Origin: Clostridia bacterium
Lineage (GTDB): Bacteria; Bacillota_A; Clostridia; Christensenellales; Aristaeellaceae
Direction of reading: 5' to 3'
NCBI GenBank assembly: GCA_017517815.1
Contig: JAFWYA010000013.1
Span: forward strand, 1-25,154
Length of the DNA: 25,154 nt
The translations under genes and the position numbers were made by a program. Numbering within the stretch: the first letter of the stretch is position 1; every line of letters starts with the position of its first letter. The notes under the pieces were generated by a model. It was not told where the DNA came from. It saw only the letters and a list, made by a program, of their open reading frames with translations, and did not search any database. Shown piece by piece: positions 16,022 through 24,111 of this stretch.

Positions 16022-16725
16022 TATTGTTTTTCGGCTTTCACCAGCAGCATCATCGGCCGGCGCATCTCATCGGGCATCATGCTTCGCCATTCCTCAGGCG
16101 GCATGGCCTCTTCCACCGCTTTGAGCGCAAACCCTGCGCTGATCAGTCCCATCAGGATCTGCGTCAGGGTATGATGATACTTGGTGATCGCATGGCCCAC
16201 AAAGTCAGTCGTTCGCTCGCCGGGTTCGTAGTAGCGGTCCACCGGCCAGGTTCCGTCGGCGGCAAACTGCTGATTGACCCCTGCCGTAAAGGTAGGGTGC
16301 TCAATGTTCATCAGAAACACGCCGCCGGGCCGCAGCGTGCGATGAATGCGGCGGTAAACATCCGCCAGATCATTCACATAGTGCAGCACCAGATTGGAAA
16401 TGACCAGATCGTAAACCTCGGGCGGATAGTCATAGTCCTGCAGGCTGCACACGCGATAGCTGATGCAGGGCGAAGCATTGCGCTTCATGGCCTCCGTGAT
16501 CATCAGGCTGCTCTGGTCGATTCCCGTCACGCTGGCCGCACCCATACTGGCTGCATAGCCGCAGTGCCATCCATAGCCGCAGCCCAGATCCAGCACGGTT
16601 TTGCCTGCCACATCCGGAAACAGCGGCTGCAGCTGATGCCATTCGCCCGCTCCGGAAAGCCCCTCCCGGCTGCGGCTCATCTGCGCATAGGCGGCAAAGA
16701 AGGCCGGATCATCGTAATGATTCAT
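16021..16725 (-). CDS. Class I SAM-dependent methyltransferase
   Basis: The 234-residue protein has the Rossmann methyltransferase pattern. Motif I is VLDLGCGYG at 44-52, the ribose-binding Asp70 ends TGID, YDLVISNLVLHYV follows the motif II position, and a LRPGG stretch precedes a later strand. It resembles small-molecule methyltransferases of the UbiE/Methyltransf_11 type, but the acceptor is unknown. The start codon lies 15 bases after the GH92 stop, with a weaker AAGAGG ribosome site, so it is probably the second gene of that transcript. A link between methylation and mannosidase action is not obvious; it may be chance pairing or a modified sugar. It is cytoplasmic, and ends at the terminator shared with the GH29 gene. 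Confidence 0.88.
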   Translation of the reverse strand: MNHYDDPAFFAAYAQMSRSREGLSGAGEWHQLQPLFPDVAGKTVLDLGCGYGWHCGYAASMGAASVTGIDQSSLMITEAMKRNASPCISYRVCSLQDYDYPPEVYDLVISNLVLHYVNDLADVYRRIHRTLRPGGVFLMNIEHPTFTAGVNQQFAADGTWPVDRYYEPGERTTDFVGHAITKYHHTLTQILMGLISAGFALKAVEEAMPPEEWRSMMPDEMRRPMMLLVKAEKQ

Positions 16726-16740
16726 TGTGCACCTCTTCTG

Positions 16741-18819
16741 TTACAGGCTGGCCCATTCTTTATTGGGACGTTCACCCATTCTGAGGGTCAATTCACCGCC
16801 TGCAAGGATATCGCTGTGCTGCAGCTGAGACTTGTTATAGTCTTCGCCGTTGAGCGCAGCAGACTGAATGTACTTGGTCTTTTCGGTGTTGCCTTCCGCG
16901 CGGATCGTAAACGTTTTTCCGTTGTTCAGATGGATACGCACCGTCTCGAACACCGGGCTTCCGATATCATATTCCGGCTTGCCGGGACAGACAGGATAGA
17001 AGCCCATGGCTGAAAACACATACCATGCGCACATCGCACCGCCGTCCTCATCGCCGCAAATGCCCATGGGCGTGTCGTTATACCACAGGCGCATGATCTC
17101 GCGCAGCTTGCGCTGAGCCTTCCACGGCTGGCCGGTGCGGTTGTACAGATACGGAATGTGGAAGGATGGCTCGTTGCCCATGCAGAACTGGCCGATCAGA
17201 CCGGTTTCGTCAGGGAACTGCGCCAGAAAGTTGAACTTATGCGTACCAAAAGGCTCCACAAACATCCGGTCCAGATACTGTTCCAGGCCCTTTTTGCCGC
17301 CCATCAGCTGCGCAAGCCCGTCCACGTCGTGCTGCACATGCAGCGTATAGGTCCAGCTGTTGCATTCGGCAAAATAGGCGCGTCCTCCCTGCCCGCCGGA
17401 CAGTCTGGGATCAAAATTCGGCACCCAGCTGCCGTCGGCCAGTCGCGGGGCCATGAAGCCGATTTCAGGGTTGAAAACATTGCGGTAATTCTGTGCGCGC
17501 TGTGCATAAAGCTTTGCCTGCGGCTTGCCAAGCGCCTCGCCCATGCGGGACAGACACCATTCGTCGTAGCTGGTTTCCAGCGTGACCGACACACACTGGC
17601 GGCTTTCGAACGAATGCGCAGCAGGGATCCATTCCTTTTCGCCCGCAGGCAGCGCCGGGAAAAAGCCCTTTTCAAAATAGCACTGGTCAAATTCGTTGAT
17701 CGGCGCAAACGACCACGGCAGCTTGGTGGCCTCTTCCTCGTTTTTGACCATAGCCTCCCAGGCCAGTTCGGCGTCAAAATCGCGCAGGCCCTTCATGTAC
17801 GCGTCGGTGATCATGGCGGTGGAATGCTTGCCGATCATCACGGCATGATCGCCCACAACAGACGGGAAGCAGGGCATCCAGCCGCTCTGGCTGTACATGC
17901 GCAGATAGGAGCGGATCATATCCGTCTGACGTTCGGGTTCCAGCAGCAGCTGCAGCGGATGCGCGTCGCGATAGGTATCCCACAGGCCGTCGCCCACATA
18001 GAAGTCGACCTCGTCCTCGTGCACCTGATGGTCGTACGCGCTGTAATACCGGCCATATTCCGAAATGTTGATCATGCGCTGATGCACGCGGTACAGCGAG
18101 GTATAAAACACTCGCTTCTGCTGTTCGGTTCCGCCTTCCACCTCAATGCGGCCAAGGGTTTCATCCCAGACAGCCTGTGCTTTTGCAGCAATGTCATCAA
18201 AGCCGAGCCCATCGGTTTCCTTGCGAAGGTTGAAGGCAGCCTGCTGACCATCAATGTAGGAAAGGCCAACCTTAACCTGTAGCGTGATGCCGGGTTCAAA
18301 GGTCATCAGCAGTGCATTGCCCTGCTTTTCACAGCTTTGGGGCTGATGGGAAAGCACCGCTGCAAAGCAGTGAGGCACTCCTTCCCAGCTTTCTTGGCCA
18401 ATGATCAGACCATCCTTTTCCTCCAATTTTCCATCCTGCGAAAGGGCGATGCGCAGATGTGCCGCCTGACCGGCCGGATAGGCAAAACGGTATACAGCGC
18501 AATGCTGTGTAACCGTATATTCCGCATGAATGCCGCTGTCCTCCAGCAGCACGCTGCCCATATAGCAGCGCACGCATTCAAAATCGTGGTCAAACATGGA
18601 GTGAAACGCAGGCGCATCTCCGACGTCCGGCATGATGGTACCGCGGCTGGCCGGAAAACCGTAGATAACGGGCGCAAGGTACTTGTCGTTAATACGCTCA
18701 TCCAGCACCGGGCGGATCTGCGCCATACAGTGCGGCAGATGCACCAGCGGCTGAGTCGAGGTAAGCATATAGCTGACCGAACCGATATAGGGGTCCACAT
18801 AATCCGAATAGTGTTTCAT
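16741..18819 (-). CDS. GH92 alpha-mannosidase
   Basis: This 692-residue protein shows the GH92 hallmarks: a DGLWDTYR segment at 277-284, ECNSW with likely acid Glu485, GNEPSFHIPYLYN from 548, and GDEDGGAMCAWYVFSAMGFYP from 589, where Asp590 and Asp592 match the paired Asp base. These assignments follow the spacing in studied Bacteroides GH92 enzymes. GH92 are calcium-dependent, inverting exo-alpha-mannosidases acting on N-glycan or mannan linkages. Many are secreted, but this one has no signal peptide and starts directly with the catalytic region, so it should act inside the cell. AAAGGAG lies 8 bases before the ATG. It has its own strong promoter and is followed by the methyltransferase. The linkage cut cannot be told from the sequence. 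Confidence 0.92.
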   Translation of the reverse strand: MKHYSDYVDPYIGSVSYMLTSTQPLVHLPHCMAQIRPVLDERINDKYLAPVIYGFPASRGTIMPDVGDAPAFHSMFDHDFECVRCYMGSVLLEDSGIHAEYTVTQHCAVYRFAYPAGQAAHLRIALSQDGKLEEKDGLIIGQESWEGVPHCFAAVLSHQPQSCEKQGNALLMTFEPGITLQVKVGLSYIDGQQAAFNLRKETDGLGFDDIAAKAQAVWDETLGRIEVEGGTEQQKRVFYTSLYRVHQRMINISEYGRYYSAYDHQVHEDEVDFYVGDGLWDTYRDAHPLQLLLEPERQTDMIRSYLRMYSQSGWMPCFPSVVGDHAVMIGKHSTAMITDAYMKGLRDFDAELAWEAMVKNEEEATKLPWSFAPINEFDQCYFEKGFFPALPAGEKEWIPAAHSFESRQCVSVTLETSYDEWCLSRMGEALGKPQAKLYAQRAQNYRNVFNPEIGFMAPRLADGSWVPNFDPRLSGGQGGRAYFAECNSWTYTLHVQHDVDGLAQLMGGKKGLEQYLDRMFVEPFGTHKFNFLAQFPDETGLIGQFCMGNEPSFHIPYLYNRTGQPWKAQRKLREIMRLWYNDTPMGICGDEDGGAMCAWYVFSAMGFYPVCPGKPEYDIGSPVFETVRIHLNNGKTFTIRAEGNTEKTKYIQSAALNGEDYNKSQLQHSDILAGGELTLRMGERPNKEWASL

Positions 18820-18876
18820 TGAGACGGCTCCTTTGTGAGAATTGATATATGTTTTTCAGAGTCATGTGATGCAAAC

Positions 18877-18905
18877 ATTATACTCTTCTTTTCGGCGTCT
18901 GTCAG
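18877..18905 (-). promoter_or_regulatory. Promoter for GH92 and methyltransferase
   Basis: On the - strand, CTGACA and TATAAT are separated by 17 bases, about 58 bases before the GH92 start codon. Only one -35 base differs from consensus. Confidence 0.65.
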
Positions 18906-18926
18906 TAAAAAGGAAGAACCAGATCA

Positions 18927-18962
18927 TAAAAGCCGTCAAACCTTACGGAATGACGGCTCTTT
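18927..18962 (-). terminator. Terminator of the sugar importer operon
   Basis: AGCCGTCA (18931-18938) pairs with TGACGGCT (18951-18958) around a 12-base loop, with a short T-run after the stem on the - strand. It lies about 45 bases past the stop of the last permease gene and just ahead of the GH92 promoter. Confidence 0.7.
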
Positions 18963-19004
18963 TCGGCTGGCATGATGCAATTGCGAAAAAAGCATCTGCT
19001 TATG

Positions 19005-20075
19005 TCACATTTTCACCTGCTGCGCCCATTTGGGCAACATGCGTTTCAGTCCGCCCTTTCCACGGTTGGCCAACACCACGCTTTGCAGCAGGATGAAGAA
19101 GCACAGCATTGCGCCGGTAGTGATGGACTGCCACCACGGATCGCGCAGGCCGGAGGTGGTCACAATGGCCTTAATGGTGGTGAGTGTCAGCACGCCAAAC
19201 AGCGTGCCAATCACATTGCCCACACCGCCGGACAGCAGCGTACCGCCGATAATGGAAGAAGCAATGGCGTTCATTTCCGCACCGGCTGCGTTGGTGGCGT
19301 TGCCTGCGCCGGTATGCATCATAAACACAAAGCCCGCAACACCGGAAAGAAGTCCGCTGATCAGATAGGAGTAGAAACGGGTGCGCTTCACGTTCACACC
19401 CAGCATCAGCGCACTCTGACTGCTTCCGCCCAAAGCATAGAAGTTGCGGCCCAGGCGCGACCACTTGAGCATCAGGAATACCGTGATCACAATGGCCAGC
19501 GCAATGACTACGCCGATTTCCATGCGCGCCGGGATCAGATTGCCGTTTTTGGCGGTGTAACCCAGCAGCGGAATTTCAATTTTGGTCTTCATCAGCTGCT
19601 TGAAGCCTTCGTGCGCGACCTTTTGCGGCTCAAGACTGACGATGGTGGTCATGCCGCGGGCGAAGAACATGCCTGCCAGCGTAATGATGAACGGTTGAAT
19701 TTCCAGATAGGAAATCAGAAAACCATGCGCAAGTCCAAACCCCAGGCCGATGGCGATGGCCAGCAGCGCTGCGGTAAAGATGCTTCCGCCATTATTCATG
19801 TGCACGATGCAGCTCATGACCACCAGAGCGGTCACGCCGCCGACAGAAATATCAATGCCGCCGCCGATCATAACGATGGTCAATCCGCAGGCCACGATGA
19901 TGAGCGCTGCGTTATTGTTAAGCATATCAAACACCTGCTGCCAGCGCAGGAAGCCACCGCCCCAGATGGCCATGGCAGCAAAGTACATGCCAAAGAAAAT
20001 GAAAATAGTGATGGTCAGAAGCAGCTGTGTATCGGTCAGCGGCTCACGGCGCTTACGGTTGGCAATCCTCGTCAT
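19005..20075 (-). CDS. yjfF: Sugar ABC transporter permease (YjfF-like)
   Basis: This 356-residue membrane protein has about eight to ten hydrophobic helices and the GGGIDISVGG signature of the ribose/galactofuranose permease family (BPD_transp_2). The IQPFIITLAGMFFARG stretch is typical of YjfF. The start at 20075 is set by AAAGGAGG 7 bases upstream. It overlaps the preceding permease stop by 4 bases (ATGA), so the two subunits are translated together and likely form a heterodimeric channel. It is the last gene of a four-gene operon with the order of E. coli ytfQ-ytfR-ytfT-yjfF, which imports galactofuranose. The substrate in this organism may differ. Confidence 0.85.
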   Translation of the reverse strand: MTRIANRKRREPLTDTQLLLTITIFIFFGMYFAAMAIWGGGFLRWQQVFDMLNNNAALIIVACGLTIVMIGGGIDISVGGVTALVVMSCIVHMNNGGSIFTAALLAIAIGLGFGLAHGFLISYLEIQPFIITLAGMFFARGMTTIVSLEPQKVAHEGFKQLMKTKIEIPLLGYTAKNGNLIPARMEIGVVIALAIVITVFLMLKWSRLGRNFYALGGSSQSALMLGVNVKRTRFYSYLISGLLSGVAGFVFMMHTGAGNATNAAGAEMNAIASSIIGGTLLSGGVGNVIGTLFGVLTLTTIKAIVTTSGLRDPWWQSITTGAMLCFFILLQSVVLANRGKGGLKRMLPKWAQQVKM

Positions 20076-21136
20076 ACCACCGCCTCCTTTCCGGCTTTTC
20101 CGCTGCGGATGCGTGCCCACAGTCTGCCAAGCTGTTGCTTCACCACGGGCGAACCGGCCACAACGATCAGGATGATGACAATGGCCTTGTAGGCCTTCAC
20201 GTCAGTAGACGGCACCTTCATGGCATAGAGCGTGATGGTCAGCGCCTGAATGGCATAGGCGCCCAGTACCGAGCCGGCAATCTTGAACTTGCCGCCGCTG
20301 AGGGCGTTGCCGCCGATGGCCACAGCAAGAATCGCATCCATCTCGATATCCAGCAGCACCGTTTCATGGTTGATCAGCCCCAGACGGCTGACGGCAATCA
20401 CACCCGCTACGGCGCAGCACGCGCCAAGGATCATAAAGGAAATCAGCTTGATACCGGTAGTGTTGATGCCATTGAGCCTTGCAGCGCGCTGGTTGATGCC
20501 CACCGTCTGCGTATACAGTCCCAGTGTGGTAAAACGGAACAAAAGCGCAAACAGCACACCGACAAAGATCACGATCAGGATGGGCGTAGGCACGGGAATG
20601 CCGGGAATGAAACTGCCGATGGCCGTGATCAGCGGGCTGTCAATGGTGGGGGTGGCGCCGCCGTTGATCCAGTAGGCCACGGAACGACCGCAGGTGAACA
20701 ATACCAGCGTGGCAATCATGGGCTGGATTTTGAAAACGGAAACCAGTGTTCCGTTGAATGCGCCAAAAGCCATAGCCGCCGCACAGCAGGCCACAAAACC
20801 CAATGCGATCGTAACGGGATTGATGGTACCCGCACGAAGGATTTTGACGAACACGCTTCCCGCGATAGCAGCCAGAGCGCCAACAGAGATATCCTGTCCG
20901 CCGCAGGCCGCAGTCACCAGCGTCATGCCCATAGCCAGAATGGCCAGCTCGGATGCACCGTTGAGAATGCTGACGAGGTTGCCGGTAAGCACTGTGCTGC
21001 CGCTGTTGTTGGTGGTGACTTCAACCGAAAAGAAACCCGGGTCGCGGAACAGATTGAACACAACGATCAGCACGATGGACAAAACCGGCACAATCAGCTG
21101 TGAGTACCGGCCCCAGTTCACTTTCTTATGTGCCAT
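20072..21136 (-). CDS. ytfT: Sugar ABC transporter permease (YtfT-like)
   Basis: This 354-residue permease carries ILAMGMTLVTAACGGQDISVG, the family signature with a Gln where Ile is more usual (GGQDISVG against GGIDLSVG). It also has a GINQRAARLNGINT cytoplasmic loop and MDAILAVAIGG further on, all close to YtfT. Its many hydrophobic helices form half of the membrane channel. The start at 21136 follows an almost complete anti-Shine-Dalgarno match, AGGAGGTGAC, and lies one base after the ATPase stop. An earlier start in the open frame would put the ribosome site inside the gene. It overlaps the next permease gene by 4 bases. Confidence 0.87.
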   Translation of the reverse strand: MAHKKVNWGRYSQLIVPVLSIVLIVVFNLFRDPGFFSVEVTTNNSGSTVLTGNLVSILNGASELAILAMGMTLVTAACGGQDISVGALAAIAGSVFVKILRAGTINPVTIALGFVACCAAAMAFGAFNGTLVSVFKIQPMIATLVLFTCGRSVAYWINGGATPTIDSPLITAIGSFIPGIPVPTPILIVIFVGVLFALLFRFTTLGLYTQTVGINQRAARLNGINTTGIKLISFMILGACCAVAGVIAVSRLGLINHETVLLDIEMDAILAVAIGGNALSGGKFKIAGSVLGAYAIQALTITLYAMKVPSTDVKAYKAIVIILIVVAGSPVVKQQLGRLWARIRSGKAGKEAVV

Positions 21137-21137
21137 A

Positions 21138-22646
21138 TCAGTTGTCACCTCCTGCAATGGTACGCATCACATTGTCCTGCGTCAGCTCCGTGCCGCGAAG
21201 CTCGCCCACGATATTGCGGTCGCGCATCACGATCAGCCTTGAGCAGGTGCGCAGCATTTCCTCGATCTCCGAAGAAATGAAAGTGACGCTCATGCCTTCT
21301 TCCGCCAGTTTGCGCACCAGGCGCTGAATTTCTGTCTTGGTGCCCACATCAATGCCGCGGGTGGGCTCATCCAGAATCAGATACTGGGGATGGGTCAGCA
21401 GCCAGCGGGCAAGAATGACCTTCTGCTGATTGCCGCCAGAAAGCGATTTAATAGGTGTTTCGGAGGAAGCGGTCTTGATTTCCAGCGCCTTGATGTATTC
21501 GTCGGCAAACGCTTCCGCCTCTGTCTGTGAAATCGGCTTGAAGAAGCCCTTCATCACCTGCAGGGCAAGGATGATATTGTCCCTTACGGACAGATCCGCA
21601 ATGATGCCGTCGTCCTTTCGGTCCTCAGGCAGATAGCCGATCCCATGCTTCATGGCGTCATAGGGGCTGCTGATTTTCACGGTATCGCCGTTCATTCTGA
21701 CAGTGCCGCCGGTTACGCGGTCCGCACCGAAGATCGCGCGCACGCTTTCACTGCGGCCAGAACCCAACAGGCCCGTAAAGCCGTTTACCTCGCCCTTACG
21801 GATGGCAAAGTCGTAAGGATTGACGCCGTTGGCGCTGGAAAGGCTGCTGGCTTCATACACGGGCGTGGAAAGATCCTGCTGCTGAGTGTCATCGCGAACC
21901 AGTTCGCTCAGCCCCTCCAGTTCTTTGCCCATCATCTTGGCCACAAGTTCCACCTGCGGCAGATGCTCTATTTCATATTCACCGACCAGTTCACCGTTGC
22001 GAAGAACAGTGATGCGATCGCTGACCTCATATACCTGCTCCAGAAAATGCGTGACAAACACAATGCCCACGCCGCGCGCACGCAGATCGCGCATGAGCTT
22101 AAAAAGCATGGCCACTTCCTTATCGTCCAGCGAGGAGGTGGGCTCGTCCAGAATCAGCACTTTACAGTCCATATCAACTGCACGGGCGATGGCCACCATC
22201 TGCTGAACCGCAAGCGAGCAGCTGCCAAGCTGCTGTTTGGGCCGTGCCGGAATACCCAGATTTTCCAGAATGGTTCCGGCTTTCTTTTCAATTTCCTTCC
22301 AACGAACCACAGCACCCTTGCTGCGGCCGATAAACATATTCTCTGCAACCGTCAGATTGGGGCACAGCGTGATCTCCTGATACACGGTGCTGATGCCTGC
22401 ATTCTGCGCCTCCTGCGGCGAACGGATACTGACCTCACCCTGAATGCCATCAATATGGATCTGACCTGCATCCTTTGAATATACACCGGTCAGCACCTTG
22501 ATCAGGGTGGATTTTCCCGCGCCATTTTCCCCCATCAGCGCATGGATCTCCCCTTTGCGCAGCGTGAAATCCACGTTGTGCAGGGCTCGTACACCCGGAA
22601 AGCTCTTGCAGATGCCGCACGCGGACAAAACGATGCCGTCTTGCAT
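21138..22646 (-). CDS. ytfR: Sugar ABC transporter ATPase with two nucleotide-binding domains (YtfR-like)
   Basis: The 502-residue protein holds two ABC domains in tandem, as in RbsA, MglA and YtfR. The first has Walker A GENGAGKST at 39-47, Walker B in LILDEPTSSLD, and a weak signature (LAVQQ instead of LSGGQ). The second has a degenerate Walker A (GLLGSGRSES), a good signature LSGGNQQKV and LILDEPTRGID. This split of intact motifs is normal for the family. It energises the two permeases from the cytoplasm. GGAGG lies 8-9 bases before the ATG at 22646. The stop is one base from the next start. A 120-base gap with a stem-loop separates it from the binding-protein gene. Confidence 0.93.
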   Translation of the reverse strand: MQDGIVLSACGICKSFPGVRALHNVDFTLRKGEIHALMGENGAGKSTLIKVLTGVYSKDAGQIHIDGIQGEVSIRSPQEAQNAGISTVYQEITLCPNLTVAENMFIGRSKGAVVRWKEIEKKAGTILENLGIPARPKQQLGSCSLAVQQMVAIARAVDMDCKVLILDEPTSSLDDKEVAMLFKLMRDLRARGVGIVFVTHFLEQVYEVSDRITVLRNGELVGEYEIEHLPQVELVAKMMGKELEGLSELVRDDTQQQDLSTPVYEASSLSSANGVNPYDFAIRKGEVNGFTGLLGSGRSESVRAIFGADRVTGGTVRMNGDTVKISSPYDAMKHGIGYLPEDRKDDGIIADLSVRDNIILALQVMKGFFKPISQTEAEAFADEYIKALEIKTASSETPIKSLSGGNQQKVILARWLLTHPQYLILDEPTRGIDVGTKTEIQRLVRKLAEEGMSVTFISSEIEEMLRTCSRLIVMRDRNIVGELRGTELTQDNVMRTIAGGDN

Positions 22647-22683
22647 GTCCGTTTCCTCCTTTTTTATGCAGGTCAAACCGAAG

Positions 22684-22728
22684 GCGCGGTGGGCACGCGC
22701 AGAATTCTCCGCATGTGCCGCACCGCGC
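22684..22728 (-). promoter_or_regulatory. Intergenic stem-loop between binding-protein and ATPase genes
   Basis: GCGCGGTGGGCAC (22684-22696) pairs with GTGCCGCACCGCGC (22715-22728) with one bulged base and an 18-base loop. There is no T-run. Such hairpins after binding-protein genes commonly protect the upstream mRNA or lower read-through, so the binding protein is made in excess over the transporter. That role is inferred. Confidence 0.65.
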
Positions 22729-22766
22729 AAATCACTTACTTATGAAAGAATTTGGCCAACTTTAGT

Positions 22767-23723
22767 TTACTCACCCAGACCGTAGGTGTCAATATCAGCC
22801 TGAGTCAGGGTCTTGGCGTCGAAGCCCTTCTCTTCGGAGATGATCTTCTTGGATTCCAGAGCGAGATCCTCGCCGGCTTCCAACTTCTGGATCAGGCCGC
22901 TGATGACTTCAGCCTGGAAGGGAGAGCACTGACCGTCGTAGTTCCAGTTGCCGGCCAGCAGTTCGCGAAGCGCCCAGCGGTTGCAGTCAAAGCCCATAAC
23001 GATCACGTCGCCGTTCACGCCGTGGGTGATGCCAGCCTCGTCCAGAGCAGCCACAGCGCCCTTGGCCATGCCGTCGTTCTCAGCATAGATGATGTTAAAG
23101 GCTTCGCCGGAGTTGATCACGGACTCGGTGATCTTCTTGGCTTCAGCTTCGTCCCAGGTAGCGGTCTGCTGCACAACCAGCTTCCAGTTGTCGTTAGCGG
23201 CAACCTGAGCGTCCAGCGCGCCGGTACGGCCCAGCTGAGCGTCGGAGCCCATAGCGCCCTGAATGTGGATGATGTTGTAAGCTTCCAGGTTCTGAGCGAT
23301 CAGCCATTCCACAGCCAGCTTGCCCTGGTTGGCCATATCGGAAACGACGGCGGCCACGTAGAGCTCTTCGTCACAGTCGATCATACGGTCGAACAGGAAC
23401 ACGCCGATGCCGTTTTCCTGAGCGGACTGCAGCACAGCATCCCAGCCGGTGGTCTCGGCAGCGGAAATCAGCAGGTAATCCACGCCATCAGTGATGAACT
23501 GCTGAGCGGCAGCCAGCTGTTCGTCATTCTTGAGGGAATAGAAGGTCTTGGCAGCATAGCCGTTCTCAGCGGAGAAAACTTTTTCGAAGTCCTTTACGTT
23601 GGCCTCGCGATAGCCGGACTCAGAGGGCGGGTTGTTAACGATGCCCACGGTCACTTCCGCCATAGCGGACGCCGCGCTGATCATCATCAGGATAGCCAGA
23701 AGCAGAGCAACGATTTTCTTCAT
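22767..23723 (-). CDS. ytfQ: Sugar-binding protein of the ABC importer (YtfQ-like)
   Basis: This 318-residue protein has a signal peptide (1-23, ending AMA before Glu) and the two-lobed periplasmic-binding fold. Segments close to YtfQ include SESGYR, ETTGWDAVLQSAQENGI and FLFDRMID, with NDGMAKGAVAALDEAGI in the second lobe. YtfQ binds galactofuranose in E. coli. Gram-positive binding proteins are usually lipoproteins, yet this signal peptide has no lipobox Cys, so how it is held near the permease is unclear. GGAGG lies 9 bases before the ATG, and a promoter sits 50-75 bases upstream. It is the first gene of the importer operon. Confidence 0.88.
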   Translation of the reverse strand: MKKIVALLLAILMMISAASAMAEVTVGIVNNPPSESGYREANVKDFEKVFSAENGYAAKTFYSLKNDEQLAAAQQFITDGVDYLLISAAETTGWDAVLQSAQENGIGVFLFDRMIDCDEELYVAAVVSDMANQGKLAVEWLIAQNLEAYNIIHIQGAMGSDAQLGRTGALDAQVAANDNWKLVVQQTATWDEAEAKKITESVINSGEAFNIIYAENDGMAKGAVAALDEAGITHGVNGDVIVMGFDCNRWALRELLAGNWNYDGQCSPFQAEVISGLIQKLEAGEDLALESKKIISEEKGFDAKTLTQADIDTYGLGE

Positions 23724-23771
23724 GAACTTTTCCTCCTGTTTTTTGTCCCCACGGGACTTTTTCTTTATCTT

Positions 23772-23800
23772 ATTGTATCGCATACAAATCGATTCTTCAA
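23772..23800 (-). promoter_or_regulatory. Putative promoter of the sugar importer operon
   Basis: On the - strand, TTGAAG and TACAAT are separated by 17 bases. The start of transcription would lie about 40 bases before the binding-protein ATG. Confidence 0.55.
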
Positions 23801-23861
23801 TCAATTTTTTACCACAAATGATGATAAAAGCACATTAACAACCAAATCGGCGTATGGAACA

Positions 23862-23908
23862 GATCAAACGAATGGTATGACTGCAACGTTTGGGGTATGG
23901 TATTGATC
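23862..23908. promoter_or_regulatory. Possible operator: two nested inverted repeats
   Basis: GATCAA (23862-23867) is mirrored by TTGATC (23903-23908), and the overlapping CAAACG (23865-23870) by CGTTTG (23887-23892). ATGGTAT also occurs twice between them. The site lies about 60-100 bases upstream of the importer promoter, a suitable place for an activator or sensor-linked regulator. No regulator gene is in the window. Confidence 0.3.
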
Positions 23909-23968
23909 ACTCTGAAACCCATATAAGTCAAGATAAATCTGCATCCAATAGGAAGATGCCCAAGAATG

Positions 23969-23999
23969 AAAAAAGCCTTCATGGCGATAACCATGAAGG
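23969..23999 (-). terminator. Rho-independent terminator of the SH3-protein gene
   Basis: CCTTCATGG (23976-23984) pairs with CCATGAAGG (23991-23999) around CGATAA. On the - strand the stem is followed by GC and six T. It lies about 110 bases past the stop codon. Confidence 0.8.
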
Positions 24000-24111
24000 A
24001 CGAATATCAGAATCAAAGTTCCCGTGCATTTCTCAAGAGCAGTTGAAAAAACGTGCTCTGCAAGTTTAGCTTGTGTGAACGATCATCCTGCTATGTCTTT
24101 ATATAGGCAGA

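Larger units (their letters stand above)
23724..24111. other. Intergenic region upstream of the sugar importer
   Basis: This 388-base stretch holds no gene I can support. It contains the importer promoter at 23772-23800, a pair of inverted repeats at 23862-23908 that could be an operator, and the terminator of the SH3-protein gene at 23969-23999. The stretch 24000-24111 shows nothing recognisable apart from being the 3' untranslated part of that gene. Confidence 0.6.

Noticed and set aside
18972..21103. Two long + strand open frames (about 406 and 358 codons)
   Set aside because: They lie antisense to the two permease genes. Their products are rich in His, Gln and Arg with no recognisable domain, typical of reversed membrane-protein codons.
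23809..23994. A 61-codon - strand frame in the intergenic region
   Set aside because: Its start codon lies inside the terminator stem and no ribosome site precedes it. The product has no pattern beyond AT-rich hydrophobic codons.
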